Of a stretch of DNA of 64,000 nt, positions 35,295 through 45,459 are shown piece by piece. Numbering within the stretch: the stretch's first letter is position 1; each line of letters starts with the position of its first letter. This DNA is from Atlantibacter subterraneus. Its GTDB lineage: Bacteria; Pseudomonadota; Gammaproteobacteria; Enterobacterales; Enterobacteriaceae. Under the pieces are notes generated by a model. The model made no database searches. It worked only from the letters and a program-made list of their open reading frames with translations, and was not told the DNA's origin. Location: NCBI RefSeq assembly GCF_027853245.1, contig NZ_JAPTZM010000004.1. One strand, written 5' to 3'. The translations under genes and the position numbers were made by a program.

Positions 35295-36066
35295 CTGCCT
35301 GCAGGCGCAACACCTTACGCTGACGCGCAATGGACGCCATCTGGTGAATGACGTCTCGCTGAGTCTGGAACCGGGCGAATTCGTGACGCTAATCGGCCCC
35401 AACGGCGCGGGTAAATCAACCTTGCTGCGGATGTTGACCGGCTTTCTTGCGCCCAGCCAGGGTGAGTGCGTTCTCGATGGTCAATCCCTTAATGACTGGC
35501 ATAAAGACGCCCTGTCGCGCCAGCGGGCGGTCATGCGCCAGAACAGCCAGCTGGCGTTTTCCTGGCCGGTTGAGGAGATTATCGCCATGGGCCGCGCGCC
35601 CTGGGGCGAATCGGCGAAACAGGAAACGATTAATCAGGTGATGGCGCTGACCGGCTGCGACAGTCTGCGCGGTCGCGATTATTGTCAGCTTTCCGGCGGC
35701 GAGCAGCAGCGGGTGCAGTTGGCGCGGGCGCTGGCCCAGCTCTGGCATCACGATGGTCCACGCGGCTGGCTGTTTCTTGATGAGCCGACGTCGGCGCTGG
35801 ATTTGTACCACCAGCAGCATCTGCTGCGCCTGCTGCATCAGCTGACGCGAGCGGGCAAGCTGCACGTATGCGTGGTGTTGCACGATCTGAATCTGGCGGC
35901 GCTGTGGGCCGACCGCATTTTGTTAATGCATCAGGGGAAACTGGTCGCCAGCGGATCGCCCTGGCAGGTGCTGGAAGAAGCCACCCTGCGCCGCTGGTAT
36001 CAGGCGGATGTCCGGGTGCGACCGCACCCGGAACAAAACACGCCGCAGGTTTTTTTGCGCCCGTGA
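35287..36066 (+). CDS. hemV: HemV, haem ABC transporter ATPase
   Basis: ATP-binding subunit, 259 residues. Walker A GPNGAGKSTLL (about 37-47), signature LSGGEQQRVQLARAL, Walker B 'GWLFLDEPTSALD', H-loop 'VVLHDLNLA'. Closest to HmuV-type haem importers. Its TGA is directly followed by the reverse-complement stop of selO, so the two convergent genes have no gap at all. Confidence 0.96.
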   Translation: MDNCLQAQHLTLTRNGRHLVNDVSLSLEPGEFVTLIGPNGAGKSTLLRMLTGFLAPSQGECVLDGQSLNDWHKDALSRQRAVMRQNSQLAFSWPVEEIIAMGRAPWGESAKQETINQVMALTGCDSLRGRDYCQLSGGEQQRVQLARALAQLWHHDGPRGWLFLDEPTSALDLYHQQHLLRLLHQLTRAGKLHVCVVLHDLNLAALWADRILLMHQGKLVASGSPWQVLEEATLRRWYQADVRVRPHPEQNTPQVFLRP

Positions 36067-37512
36067 TCAGCTGGAGCAGCTTACCTCCAGCCGTTTTCCC
36101 CAGTCCGGTGGACGACGGCTGTACTCATCGTCACGGTCGGCAAACGGCTGGCGCAACGCCTCGCTCAGGCGCAGCATCTCACTGGCGTCGCCCTGCTCTG
36201 CGGCTTCAATCGCGCGCTGCGCTAAGTAGTTGCGTAACACAACCGCCGGGTTGACCGCTTTCATCGCCGCCTGACGCACCTCGTCGGCAACCTCTTCCTG
36301 CTGAAGCCGTGCGCGGTAGCGGCCAAACCAGCCGTCAAACCCGGCGCGATCGATAAACTCATCGCGCAGCGGCGAGGCGGCGGAATGCTGTTCGGTTTCG
36401 CTGAGCATCCTGAAGGTGCGGGTAAAATCGCTGCCTTCGCGCTGCATAATCGCTAACAGTTCATTCAGCAGTTCGTTATCGCCGCGCTGCTGGGTCATCA
36501 GCCCCAGTTTGGCGCGCATCAGTGCGCCGTAGTCCCGCAGCAAGACCTCCTGATAGCTGTCCAGCAGCGCGTTAAGCCGATCGGCGCTGACGAACGGCGC
36601 GAAGGTTTGCGCCAGCCGCTGCAGGTTCCACAAGCCTACCGCCGGCTGGTTATCGAAGGCATAGCGCCCCTGGTAATCAGAATGATTGCAGATAAAGCGC
36701 GGCTGCCAGTCGTCCATAAAGCCATACGGGCCGTAATCGATGGTCAGGCCGAGGATCGACATGTTGTCGGTGTTCATCACGCCATGGCTGAATCCGACTG
36801 CCTGCCAGCGCGCGATCAGCGCCGCAGTGCGGACAACTACCTGCTCAAGAAACAGCGCCAGCCGATCCGGTTCATCTACCAGCGCCGGGAAATGGTGGCG
36901 AATCACGTATTCCGCCAGTTGCTGCACCCTTTCCGGTTCGCGCCGATAGTAAAAATGCTCAAAGTGGCCGAAGCGCACATGGCTTTCGGCGATACGCATC
37001 AGCATCGCGCCGCGTTCGGCGGTTTCGCGGTAGACCGGCGTATCGCTGGTAACAATGCTTAACGCGCGGGTAGTGAGGATCCCCAGATAATGCATCGCTT
37101 CACTGGCAAGGCACTCGCGCAGCGTGGAGCGGATCACCGCCCGGCCATCGCCCATGCGGGAATACGGCGTCAGACCCGCACCTTTGAGATGCCAGTCGAA
37201 CCGCTGGCCATCGGAAAGCTGCTGCTCGCCAAGCAGGATGCCGCGCCCGTCGCCGAGCTGCCCTGCCCAGACGCCAAACTGATGACCGCTGTAAACCTGC
37301 GCCAGCGGCGACATGCCCGGTAGCAGTGCTTCTCCGCCCCAGACGCCCGCGCTACCCTGATAATCAAACAGAGAATCGGGCAGTTCCAGCGATTGCGCCA
37401 GTTGGGGGTTATGCCAGAACAAACGCGCATTGCTCAGCGGCGTCGGTGAGAGCTCGCTGTAAAAGCCGGGTAGCTCGTCACGCCAGGTAGTAATAAATTT
37501 TGGATTTTTCAT
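36067..37512 (-). CDS. selO: SelO (YdiU), protein AMPylase
   Basis: Pseudokinase-fold enzyme that transfers AMP to protein serine, threonine or tyrosine residues; in E. coli linked to oxidative stress. 481 residues. Starts MKNPKFITTWRDELPGF after AGGAGG. 'GQLGDGRGILLGEQ' and 'HLKGAGLTPYSRMGDGRAV' form the nucleotide pocket; the active-site stretch 'GVMNTDNMSILGLTIDYGP' is complete. The C-terminus ends CSS. In E. coli it directly follows ydiE; here the haem locus lies between. Confidence 0.95.
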   Translation of the reverse strand: MKNPKFITTWRDELPGFYSELSPTPLSNARLFWHNPQLAQSLELPDSLFDYQGSAGVWGGEALLPGMSPLAQVYSGHQFGVWAGQLGDGRGILLGEQQLSDGQRFDWHLKGAGLTPYSRMGDGRAVIRSTLRECLASEAMHYLGILTTRALSIVTSDTPVYRETAERGAMLMRIAESHVRFGHFEHFYYRREPERVQQLAEYVIRHHFPALVDEPDRLALFLEQVVVRTAALIARWQAVGFSHGVMNTDNMSILGLTIDYGPYGFMDDWQPRFICNHSDYQGRYAFDNQPAVGLWNLQRLAQTFAPFVSADRLNALLDSYQEVLLRDYGALMRAKLGLMTQQRGDNELLNELLAIMQREGSDFTRTFRMLSETEQHSAASPLRDEFIDRAGFDGWFGRYRARLQQEEVADEVRQAAMKAVNPAVVLRNYLAQRAIEAAEQGDASEMLRLSEALRQPFADRDDEYSRRPPDWGKRLEVSCSS

Positions 37513-37576
37513 CAGGCCTCCTGCTTCCAGTGTAGTGCCTGACGAAAAGTTTAAACACGGGTTAACCTGAGGGTTA

Positions 37577-38293
37577 TTACCGATTGCGCAACAAGAACAG
37601 TAGCGCTTCGGGTTCCATTACCGGCCACAGGTTACCCTGCATGGCGTGGAAACGCAGATTAATCGCTTTCTGCCTTGCGCTTTCAGAGTCGATACCAGCG
37701 ATGATCATGGTATGACAAAAGGGTGCGACCTGATCGACGATAGCCTTCATAAACGGCTCGAATGAGTGTTCACCGATGCGTTTATGAATAAAAAATTTAT
37801 CCATAATAATGCGCTTAAACAGACGGTCGAATATTGAACGTGTGGTCGCCACGCCGGCACCAAAATTTGCCAGTACCAGCGGATAGCGGCGAGAAAACGT
37901 CAGTAGCGAAAGATTATCTTTGCCATCATTTAATGCAGGGTAATTCTCACTGATAGTGAATTCCAGGAAAGGAAGTTGTGCCAGACGCGCGGCCAGTTTT
38001 TCATTGCTTAAAATAACCGCGACGTGGACGGCATTTATATTTATCCAGACACAAAGACCATGATTTATAAAATGGATGCGGAATTGTTCCAGCAGTGCGA
38101 GTTTCTCATAAAATAGTATTAACTGTTCATCATCACTAATGCGTGGAATAACCAGATCCGTAGGAATACGGATATCGCCCTCGCGCGACGCGAAGTTGGC
38201 TATCACCTCTACGCCAAGCAGTGCGCTGTTTGCTTTCCTGATCGGCTGGAATAGTAGCGTTGACTGATAATCTTTATCGAGTGAAATAATCAT
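37577..38293 (-). CDS. ydiV: YdiV (RflP), degenerate EAL anti-FlhDC factor
   Basis: EAL-fold protein without cyclic-di-GMP hydrolysis; in E. coli and Salmonella it binds FlhD and represses flagellar genes. 238 residues (E. coli 237). The catalytic EAL triplet is replaced: the equivalent segment reads GVEVIANF. 'FLEFTISENYP' and 'LANFGAG' match the YdiV family. Similarity to E. coli YdiV is moderate along the full length. AT-rich relative to neighbours. Confidence 0.85.
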   Translation of the reverse strand: MIISLDKDYQSTLLFQPIRKANSALLGVEVIANFASREGDIRIPTDLVIPRISDDEQLILFYEKLALLEQFRIHFINHGLCVWININAVHVAVILSNEKLAARLAQLPFLEFTISENYPALNDGKDNLSLLTFSRRYPLVLANFGAGVATTRSIFDRLFKRIIMDKFFIHKRIGEHSFEPFMKAIVDQVAPFCHTMIIAGIDSESARQKAINLRFHAMQGNLWPVMEPEALLFLLRNR

Positions 38294-38640
38294 ATTACCT
38301 GTCCCATTAACTGGGTAATAAACGGCATCCCTCCGCTCGCAGGGCTATGCTGAACACGGTTACACGTATCCGGGTAAAACACACATCTTGACTGGAATCG
38401 TTGATGCATTGCGTGCACTTTCAGGTGCCAGTGTAACTAAGATAGCCTGGGAATCATAATAGAGTTAACGTTGCGTAAATATATTTAATTTATCGTTACT
38501 GAGTACACGTAACTATAACTACCAATATTTGTACCTTGATATTAAATGGAGGCAAACTCACCCATTTGCGATATGGATTAATCTGATTTGCCTGCTAAGG
38601 ATCGTAAATTAAACGTAAGAATATATCGCGGGTTCGCTGG
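38294..38640. other. Gap between ydiV and nlpC
   Basis: 347 bp, AT-rich, presumably with the ydiV promoter. I see no gene, repeat or named site in it. Confidence 0.5.
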
Positions 38641-39105
38641 CTAGATGCGTCTGGCTTGCCAGAATTTCTTATTCCAGTACACATTATCCAGCGATGATTT
38701 AATCACGCCCTGGCTGGTGGAAGCATGGATAAATTGATTGTCGGTGTCATAGATACCGACGTGCAAGCCATTCTCCCCGGACCCGGTTTTAAAGAAAACC
38801 AGATCCCCTGGTAGCAGTTCGTCTTTATCAATGCGGGTGCCGATTTCGGCTTGTTCGCTGGTTTGCCGGGGCAAGCGTAACGCAAAACGGTCGCGGAAGG
38901 TGACTAACACAAAGGCGGAACAATCGACGCCGTGGCGGCTCATGCCGCCGTAGCGGTACGGCGTGCCGTGCCAGGTGCGAAGCTGGTCATTAAGCTCGGC
39001 GATGACGGTAATTGAATCCGACAGCCGCGCGTTTGGCGGCGGCGCATGATGGTGCCCACAGCCCGCCAGTAATAATGTTGCGATTACAATGATCCACATC
39101 CGCAT
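38641..39105 (-). CDS. nlpC: NlpC, lipoprotein of the NlpC/P60 peptidase family
   Basis: 154 residues. Lipoprotein signal peptide MRMWIIVIATLLLAG|C (cysteine about 16), then an NlpC/P60 domain with catalytic cysteine in 'HGVDCSAFVLVTF' and histidine in 'NGLHVGIYDTDN'. Predicted to cut peptidoglycan stem peptides in the envelope. Same place as in E. coli, next to btuD. Confidence 0.94.
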   Translation of the reverse strand: MRMWIIVIATLLLAGCGHHHAPPPNARLSDSITVIAELNDQLRTWHGTPYRYGGMSRHGVDCSAFVLVTFRDRFALRLPRQTSEQAEIGTRIDKDELLPGDLVFFKTGSGENGLHVGIYDTDNQFIHASTSQGVIKSSLDNVYWNKKFWQARRI

Positions 39106-39188
39106 TTTTCAGGCACATCCTCTAGCCTTTATTCCCGGAAGGTAATTTAGCGTGAGCCGCCAGCCGTGGCAAGACGCGTTCCGTTTAC

Positions 39189-39935
39189 TCATGGGCAGAT
39201 CAGCAGCGTGTGCCCATCCACCGCCACGCGTTGGAAATCAATGCCATAAACCGGATTCAGGTGCGTTGGGGTCATCACGTCGCTGCTTAAGCCCTGAGCA
39301 ATCATTTTCCCATTTTGCAGCAGCCAGACGCGATGAGCGCGTCGCAGGGTATGGTTGAGGTCGTGGCTACTCATCACCACGCTGACACCCTGTTGGCACA
39401 GCTGGTGCAATAATGCATCCAGCGCCGCCTGTTGCGCCACATCCAGGCTATTCATCGGTTCATCCAGCAGCAGTAATGCGCCATGGGGATTATCACGCGG
39501 ATGAATTTGCAGGATCACAGCGGCAAGGCGCACCCGCTGCCATTCGCCACCGGAGAGTTGATTGACGGGCCGGGTGAGTTTACTGGTCAGCCACAGGGCG
39601 TCGGTGATCTCGTTAAGCAGCGCGTCGTCGGTGACGCCGTGGCGGTGCAGCGCCAGATAGTGCCAGACCGGCATGGCGAACGGCGGCGTTTGCTGCTGGG
39701 TGAGCCAGGCGCGGTGTCGCGCCAGCGCCTCGCCCTGCCACTGATGCAGCGGCGATCCCAAAAAGGCGATCGTCCCGGCGGGCTGGCGCATGCCCGCCAG
39801 CCCGGCGAGCAGCGTGCTTTTCCCGGCCCCGTTAGGGCCTACCAGGTGCAGCCACTCGCCTTTGCGGATTTCAGCGGTGACGGGGCCGATTCTCCCCGGC
39901 TCCTGCACCGCCTCCAGCGACATCAGTACGGTCAT
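39189..39935 (-). CDS. btuD: BtuD, vitamin B12 import ATPase
   Basis: ATPase of the BtuCDF cobalamin importer, 248 residues. Walker A 'GPNGAGKSTLLAGL' (about 34-47), signature LSGGEWQRVRLAAV, Walker B 'LLLLDEPMNSLD', H-loop 'VVMSSHDLNHT'. Starts at 39935, overlapping the last base of btuE (TAATG). Confidence 0.96.
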   Translation of the reverse strand: MTVLMSLEAVQEPGRIGPVTAEIRKGEWLHLVGPNGAGKSTLLAGLAGMRQPAGTIAFLGSPLHQWQGEALARHRAWLTQQQTPPFAMPVWHYLALHRHGVTDDALLNEITDALWLTSKLTRPVNQLSGGEWQRVRLAAVILQIHPRDNPHGALLLLDEPMNSLDVAQQAALDALLHQLCQQGVSVVMSSHDLNHTLRRAHRVWLLQNGKMIAQGLSSDVMTPTHLNPVYGIDFQRVAVDGHTLLICP

Positions 39936-40486
39936 TACTTCGCCAGCGCCAGTTTGATTGCTTCCATAACAATCGGATCTTCCGGCGTCATATCCGGCGA
40001 GAAGCGCTGAACCACCTGGCCGTCACGCCCTACCAGGAATTTTTCAAAGTTCCACAGGATGTCGTCCGGGTACAGCGGCGCGCGGCCTTTGCTCGCCATA
40101 CGCTCGTAAAAGCCGCTGGCTTCCGGCGCAACGGCGTTCGGCGCGGCGTCGATCAGTTTCTGGTACAGCGGATGACGGTTTTCGCCGTTGACGTCGATTT
40201 TGCTGAACATCGGGAAAGTCACGCCGTAAGTGGTGCTACAGAACGTTTTGATCTCTTCTTCGCTGCCAGGCTCCTGGCCGAGGAACTGATTACAGGGGAA
40301 ACCGAGCACCGAGAAGCCCTGGTCGCGCCAGGCCTTGTGGATGTTCTCCAGTTGTTCATACTGCGGCGTCAGGCCGCATTTGGAAGCGACGTTGACGATC
40401 AGCAGCACGTTGCCGCGCCATGGCTCGAGTGTGGTGGACACGCCGTCAATGGTAATCACGTCAGTGTTCAAAATGTCATTATGCAT
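39935..40486 (-). CDS. btuE: BtuE, glutathione peroxidase-family protein
   Basis: Non-selenium peroxidase acting with thioredoxin or glutathione; not needed for B12 transport despite its place in the operon. 183 residues. Active cysteine in 'NVASKCGLTPQYEQL' (about 37), then 'GFPCNQFLGQEPG' and 'WNFEKFLVGRDG', the GPx motifs. Confidence 0.95.
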   Translation of the reverse strand: MHNDILNTDVITIDGVSTTLEPWRGNVLLIVNVASKCGLTPQYEQLENIHKAWRDQGFSVLGFPCNQFLGQEPGSEEEIKTFCSTTYGVTFPMFSKIDVNGENRHPLYQKLIDAAPNAVAPEASGFYERMASKGRAPLYPDDILWNFEKFLVGRDGQVVQRFSPDMTPEDPIVMEAIKLALAK

Positions 40487-40516
40487 AGCAACCTCATTAT
40501 AATGGTGTGATGTTTT

Positions 40517-41494
40517 TTACCGGGCTTTTAATAATAGCCAGATAAATACCGGCGCGCCGAGAGAAGCGGTAACAACGCCGATGGGCAGCTCCGCCGACGA
40601 CAGCGCCAGCCGCGCGATCACATCGGCCAGTAACAGTACTGCCGCCCCGGCGGCCATGCAGGCGGGAAGCAGCACCCGGTAATCCGTCAGTCCGCAAAGC
40701 CGCAGCACGTGTGGGATCACCAGGCCGATAAAGCCAATCGACCCCGCCAGCGCGACGCTGATCCCCACCAGCCAGCCGGTGGCGATAACCAGCAGGTTAC
40801 GCCACAGCCAGACCGGCAACCCTAATTGCCGGGCGGACATTTCCCCCAGCGCCAGCACGTTAAGCGGATGCGACTGGCGGCAGACCCAGACCATCACCGG
40901 GATCAGCGCCAGCATCAGCCAGCCCTGACGCCAGTCGACGCCGCCGAAACCGCCCATCATCCAGTACATCAGCTGGCGTAAATCAAGGCTGGTGCTGAAA
41001 TAGACCGCCCAGGTCATCAGAGCGCTGCATATGATGCCCAGCGCCACGCCAGCCAGCAGCAGTCGGCTATTGGAGAGATGGCGTCTGGCGAAGCGCAGCA
41101 GAATAAGCGTGATCAGCAGCGCGCCCGCGATAGCGCACAGGCTGAGGGCCCAGCCTGGCAGCACACCCTGACCCAGTAAAATTGCCGCGATTAGCCCGAC
41201 GCCCGCGCCGTTCGAGACGCCGAGCAGGCCCGGCTCCGCCAGCGGGTTTTCGAACAGCGCCTGAAGAATAGCGCCGCATAGTGCCAGCGACCCGCCCACC
41301 GCCATGACCGCCAGGGTGCGCGGCAGGCGAATTTGCCAGACGAACAGCTGGCCGGTGGGCGAAAACCAGTCGCCGGGGCCGATCCACATATCCCCTGCGC
41401 ACAGACTGATCAGCGCCCCTGCCAGTAGCAGCAGCGTCAGCGTGGTGAGCCAGCTTCGTTCCCGTCGGCGTTGTGCCTGTATCAATGAATGCAT
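40517..41494 (-). CDS. btuC: BtuC, vitamin B12 importer permease
   Basis: Ten-helix permease of the cobalamin ABC importer, 325 residues (E. coli 326). 'QIRLPRTLAVMAVGGSLALC' and 'NPLAEPGLLGVSNGAGVGL' are the FecCD family signatures. First of the leftward btuC-btuE-btuD set, about 100 bp after ihfA. No B12 riboswitch is expected here (that belongs to btuB). Confidence 0.96.
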   Translation of the reverse strand: MHSLIQAQRRRERSWLTTLTLLLLAGALISLCAGDMWIGPGDWFSPTGQLFVWQIRLPRTLAVMAVGGSLALCGAILQALFENPLAEPGLLGVSNGAGVGLIAAILLGQGVLPGWALSLCAIAGALLITLILLRFARRHLSNSRLLLAGVALGIICSALMTWAVYFSTSLDLRQLMYWMMGGFGGVDWRQGWLMLALIPVMVWVCRQSHPLNVLALGEMSARQLGLPVWLWRNLLVIATGWLVGISVALAGSIGFIGLVIPHVLRLCGLTDYRVLLPACMAAGAAVLLLADVIARLALSSAELPIGVVTASLGAPVFIWLLLKAR

Positions 41495-41555
41495 AAATAA
41501 AATGAATGGCTTACAGAGAGGATTGATTCTACGGTGCCCTGACGGGCAGGCAAAG

Positions 41556-41583
41556 AAAAAAGGCCGCGCAATGCGGCCTTTTT
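41556..41583. terminator. Terminator between ihfA and btuC
   Basis: GGCCGC / GCGGCC stem with A-run and T-run on both sides, so it can act in both directions; on the minus strand it ends the ihfA transcript. Confidence 0.88.
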
Positions 41584-41595
41584 AATTACGTCAGA

Positions 41596-41895
41596 TTACT
41601 CTTCTTTCGGCGAGGCGTTTTCAACCCGGCTTTTCAGCTTTTGACCGGGTCTGAAGGTCACCACACGACGAGCCGTAATGGGAATATCCTCACCAGTTTT
41701 TGGGTTGCGCCCGGGACGTTGGTTTTTATCGCGCAGATCGAAATTCCCGAAACCGGAAAGTTTAACCTGTTCGCCATTTTCCAGAGCACGACGGATCTCT
41801 TCGAAAAACAGTTCAACCAGTTCTTTGGCATCCCGTTTGCTAAGTCCAAGCTTATCAAACAGATATTCTGACATTTCAGCTTTAGTAAGCGCCAT
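41596..41895 (-). CDS. ihfA: IHF alpha subunit
   Basis: DNA-bending histone-like protein, heterodimer with IhfB. 99 residues. '[20 protein letters not shown]' and the DNA arm '[20 protein letters not shown]' are typical. Four bp after pheT; in E. coli it has its own promoter inside pheT as well as read-through. IHF is also used by lambda-like integrases. Confidence 0.98.
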
Positions 41896-41899
41896 AGGT

Positions 41900-44287
41900 T
41901 CAATCCCTCAATGATGCCTGGAATCGCTCTTTTAGTGCCTCTACGCATCTGGCAACGGTAGCGGCAATCTCCTCTTCTTCGAGTGTACGGCTGGTATCCT
42001 GAAGGATCAGGCTGATGGCAAGGCTCTTAAAGCCCTGTTCAACACCCTTGCCACGGTACACGTCAAATAAGTTTACGCCAACTATCTGATTTGCGCCAAC
42101 TTTCTTACACTCGGATAAAATTTCCGCTGCGGGAACGTTTTCTGCCACCACAACCGCGATGTCACGGCGGTTCGCCGGGAAGCGTGAGATTTCCTGAGCT
42201 TGCGGTACAACACGGTCAGAAACCTTGTCCCACAGCAGTTCGAACACCAGCGTACGGCCATTCAGATCGAAGCTACGCTCCAGTTCAGGATGAATAACGC
42301 CAATGAAACCAATGCGTTCGCCTTTTAAATATATAGCAGCACTTTGGCCCGGATGCAGCGCCGGGTTGGCTTCCGCTTTAAATTCAATTTCAGAAAGTTT
42401 ACCGGTAAGTTCCAGAACAGATTCCAGATCGCCTTTGATGTCGTAGAAATCAACGCCGGTTTTCGCCTGGTCCCAGTGCTCTTCCACGCGGTTACCGCAA
42501 ATAGCGCCCGCCAGCATCACGTCCTGGCGAATGCCCAACGGAGCCTGGGTATCCGGCACAAAGCGCAGACCGGTTTCGAAAATACGTACCCGGCTCTGTT
42601 GACGGTTCTGGTTGTAGACCACGGTGCCAAGCAGGCCGGTCCACAGCGACAGGCGCATCGCCGACATATCGCTGGCGATCGGGTTCGGCAGGATCAGCGC
42701 TTCTTCACCCGGATGCACCAGCTGCTGCAGTTTCGGATCGACGAAGCTGTAGGTAATCACTTCCTGGTAGCCTTTGTCGTTAAGCAGGGTTTTCACGCGC
42801 TTCAGCGACAGGTTGGCTTCACGGTGGTTGCCCATCACCAGACCCGCCTGTACCGGCTCGTCAGGGATGTTGTCGTAGCCGTAAATACGGGCCACTTCTT
42901 CTACCAGGTCTTCTTCGATTTCCATATCGAAACGCCAGCTCGGCGCAACCGCCTGCCACTGGCCCTCGCCTTCAGTCACGTCGCAGCCCAGACGGCGCAG
43001 AATATCACTGACTTGGTCATCAGGGATGTGATGGCCAATCAGGCGGTCCAGCTTGCTGCGGCGCAGCGTAATGGTGGCGCGTGCTGGCAGGTGCGACGCG
43101 TTGGTAACGTCAATCACCGGGCCCGCTTCTCCGCCGCAGATGTCGATCAGCAGGCGGGTGGCGCGCTCCATGGCTTTGTGCTGCAAAGCCGGATCGACAC
43201 CGCGCTCATAGCGGTGAGAGGCATCAGTGTGCAGACCGTGACGGCGCGCGCGGCCGGTAATCGACAGCGGGCTGAAAAATGCGCATTCCAGCAGCACGTT
43301 CTGGGTTTGGTCGTTAACGCCGGAGTGCTCGCCGCCGAAGATGCCGCCCATCGCCAGCGCTTTGTGGTGATCGGCAATCACAACGGTGTCTTCATCGAGT
43401 TTGGCTTCGCTACCGTCCAGCAGTACCAGGGTTTCGCCCGGCTTCGCCATCCGCACCACGATGCCGCCGTCAATGCGGTCTTTATCGAACGCATGCATCG
43501 GCTGGCCCAGTTCGAGCAGCACGTAGTTGGTGACGTCTACAACCGCGTCAATGGAGCGGATGCCGCAGCGGCGCAGCTTCTCTTTCATCCACAGCGGAGT
43601 CGGCGCTTTCACATTGATGCCTTTAACCACGCGGCCCAGATAGCGCGGGCATGCCTGCGGGGCGTCAACGGTGATGGGCAGCGTATCGTTGACGGTGGCA
43701 GCGACCGGTGCAATTTCCGGCTCGTTGAGCGGCGCTTTATTAAGCACAGCCACGTCGCGCGCGACGCCGATAATCCCCAGGCAGTCGGCGCGGTTAGGCG
43801 TGACGCTGATTTCAATGGTGTTATCGTCGAGCTTCAGGTATTCGCGAATATCGGTGCCAATCGGCGCATCCGCTGGCAGCTCGATAATGCCGCTGTGATC
43901 GTCGGAAATGCCCAGCTCGGAGAACGAGCACAGCATACCTTCGGACGGCTCACCGCGCAGTTTAGCCGCTTTAATTTTGAAATCGCCCGGCAGTACCGCG
44001 CCTACGGTCGCCACGGCGACTTTCAGGCCCTGACGGCAGTTTGGCGCGCCGCAGACGATATCGAGCAGGCGATCGCCGCCCACGTTGACTTTTGTCACGC
44101 GCAGTTTGTCGGCGTTAGGATGCTGGCCGCATTCCACCACTTCACCCACTACCACGCCGTGAAACGCGCCGGCAACCGCATCCACGCCGTCCACTTCGAG
44201 GCCAGCCATGGTGATTTGCCCGGACAGCGCGTCGCTATCAATGGCGGGATTTACCCATTCACGTAACCAGAGTTCACTGAATTTCAT
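41900..44287 (-). CDS. pheT: Phenylalanyl-tRNA synthetase beta chain
   Basis: Beta subunit of the (alpha-beta)2 enzyme charging tRNA-Phe. 795 residues as in E. coli. N-terminal tRNA-binding domain (about 40-150), B3/B4 editing region (about 210-400, for removal of mischarged Tyr), B5 domain, and C-terminal anticodon-binding ferredoxin-like domain (about 700-795). Starts [20 protein letters not shown]. 15 bp after pheS. Confidence 0.98.
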
Positions 44288-44302
44288 TGGATAGTCCTGC
44301 CC

Positions 44303-45286
44303 TTATTTAAACTGTTTGAGGAAACGTAAATCGTTTTCGAAGAAAGCGCGCAGATCGGTGACGCCGTAACGCAGCATGGTCAGACGCTCCATGCCCATGC
44401 CGAAGGCGAAGCCGGAATAGACTTCAGGGTCGATGCCCACGTTACGCAGCACGTTCGGATGCACCATGCCGCAGCCCAGCACTTCCAGCCATTTGCCGTT
44501 TTTACCCATTACGTCAACTTCTGCGGACGGTTCGGTGAACGGGAAGTAGGACGGACGGAAACGAACCTGCAGGTCTTCCTCAAAGAAGTTGTTCAGGAAA
44601 TCGTGCAGCGTGCCCTTCAGGTTGGTGAAGCTGATGTTTTTATCAACGATCAGGCCTTCCATCTGATGGAACATCGGGGTGTGGGTCTGATCGTAATCGT
44701 TACGGTAGACGCGGCCCGGCGCAATGATGCGGATCGGCGGCTGCTGATTTTCCATGGTGCGGATCTGCACGCCGGAAGTCTGGGTACGCAGCAGACGGGT
44801 CGCGTCGAACCAGAAGGTATCGTGGTCGGCGCGTGCCGGGTGGTGGCCCGGAATGTTCAGTGCGTCGAAGTTGTGATAATCATCTTCGATTTCCGGGCCC
44901 GTCGCCACGGTAAAGCCCAGTTCGCCGAAGAAACTTTCAATACGATCGATGGTGCGGGTTACCGGATGCAGACCGCCGTTTTCGATGCGACGACCCGGCA
45001 GGGAAACATCGATGGTTTCAGCGGCGAGGCGCGCATTCAGCGCGGCGCTTTCGAGGCCAGATTTACGGGCGTTCAGCGCCTGCTGCACCTGCTCTTTAGC
45101 TTCGTTAATCACCGCGCCTGCTGCCGGACGCTCTTCTGGCGGCAGTTCACGCAGGGTGGTCATTTGAAGGGTCAGATGCCCTTTCTTGCCCAGATATTCG
45201 ACGCGTACATTATCTAACGCGGCAACATCGGAGGCCTGGTCTATAGCTGCCTTTGCACTGGCAACCAGCTCTGCGAGATGTGGCAT
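44303..45286 (-). CDS. pheS: Phenylalanyl-tRNA synthetase alpha chain
   Basis: Catalytic subunit, 327 residues. The start MPHLAELVASAKAAI at 45286 is chosen; the open frame extends through the attenuator. Class II motif 2 ('GRVYRNDYDQTHTPMFHQMEG') and motif 3 ('GMGMERLTMLRYG') are visible; N-terminal coiled coil at about 1-90. Expression is controlled by the pheM leader attenuator. Confidence 0.98.
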   Translation of the reverse strand: MPHLAELVASAKAAIDQASDVAALDNVRVEYLGKKGHLTLQMTTLRELPPEERPAAGAVINEAKEQVQQALNARKSGLESAALNARLAAETIDVSLPGRRIENGGLHPVTRTIDRIESFFGELGFTVATGPEIEDDYHNFDALNIPGHHPARADHDTFWFDATRLLRTQTSGVQIRTMENQQPPIRIIAPGRVYRNDYDQTHTPMFHQMEGLIVDKNISFTNLKGTLHDFLNNFFEEDLQVRFRPSYFPFTEPSAEVDVMGKNGKWLEVLGCGMVHPNVLRNVGIDPEVYSGFAFGMGMERLTMLRYGVTDLRAFFENDLRFLKQFK

Positions 45287-45340
45287 GGTTTTCCTCATAA
45301 TAGTGGCGCATGCGCCTGAGTAGTGATTGTTCTGTCGACC

Positions 45341-45370
45341 AAAAAAAAAGCCTCCACGATGGAGGCTTTT
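45341..45370 (-). terminator. pheST attenuator terminator
   Basis: AGCCTCCA / TGGAGGCT stem with a 3-base loop then nine T on the minus strand, between pheM and pheS: the attenuation terminator of the operon. Confidence 0.93.
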
Positions 45371-45414
45371 GGCGTTTATTTTCCGTTTCTTTCTTACGCG
45401 CAAGCCCCCTGAGA

Positions 45415-45459
45415 TCAGGTGCTAAAGTAAAAAAAGAAGCGGAAAATAGCAGCGTTCAT
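45415..45459 (-). CDS. pheM: PheM, phenylalanine-rich leader peptide
   Basis: 14 codons, [14 protein letters not shown], identical to E. coli PheM. Five of its residues are Phe, so ribosome stalling on low Phe-tRNA prevents formation of the terminator and raises pheST expression. Not callable by length-based methods. Confidence 0.97.

Noticed and set aside
42344..44266. 640-codon open frame opposite pheT
   Set aside because: Antisense shadow of a high-GC conserved gene; composition of a reverse frame and no start signal.
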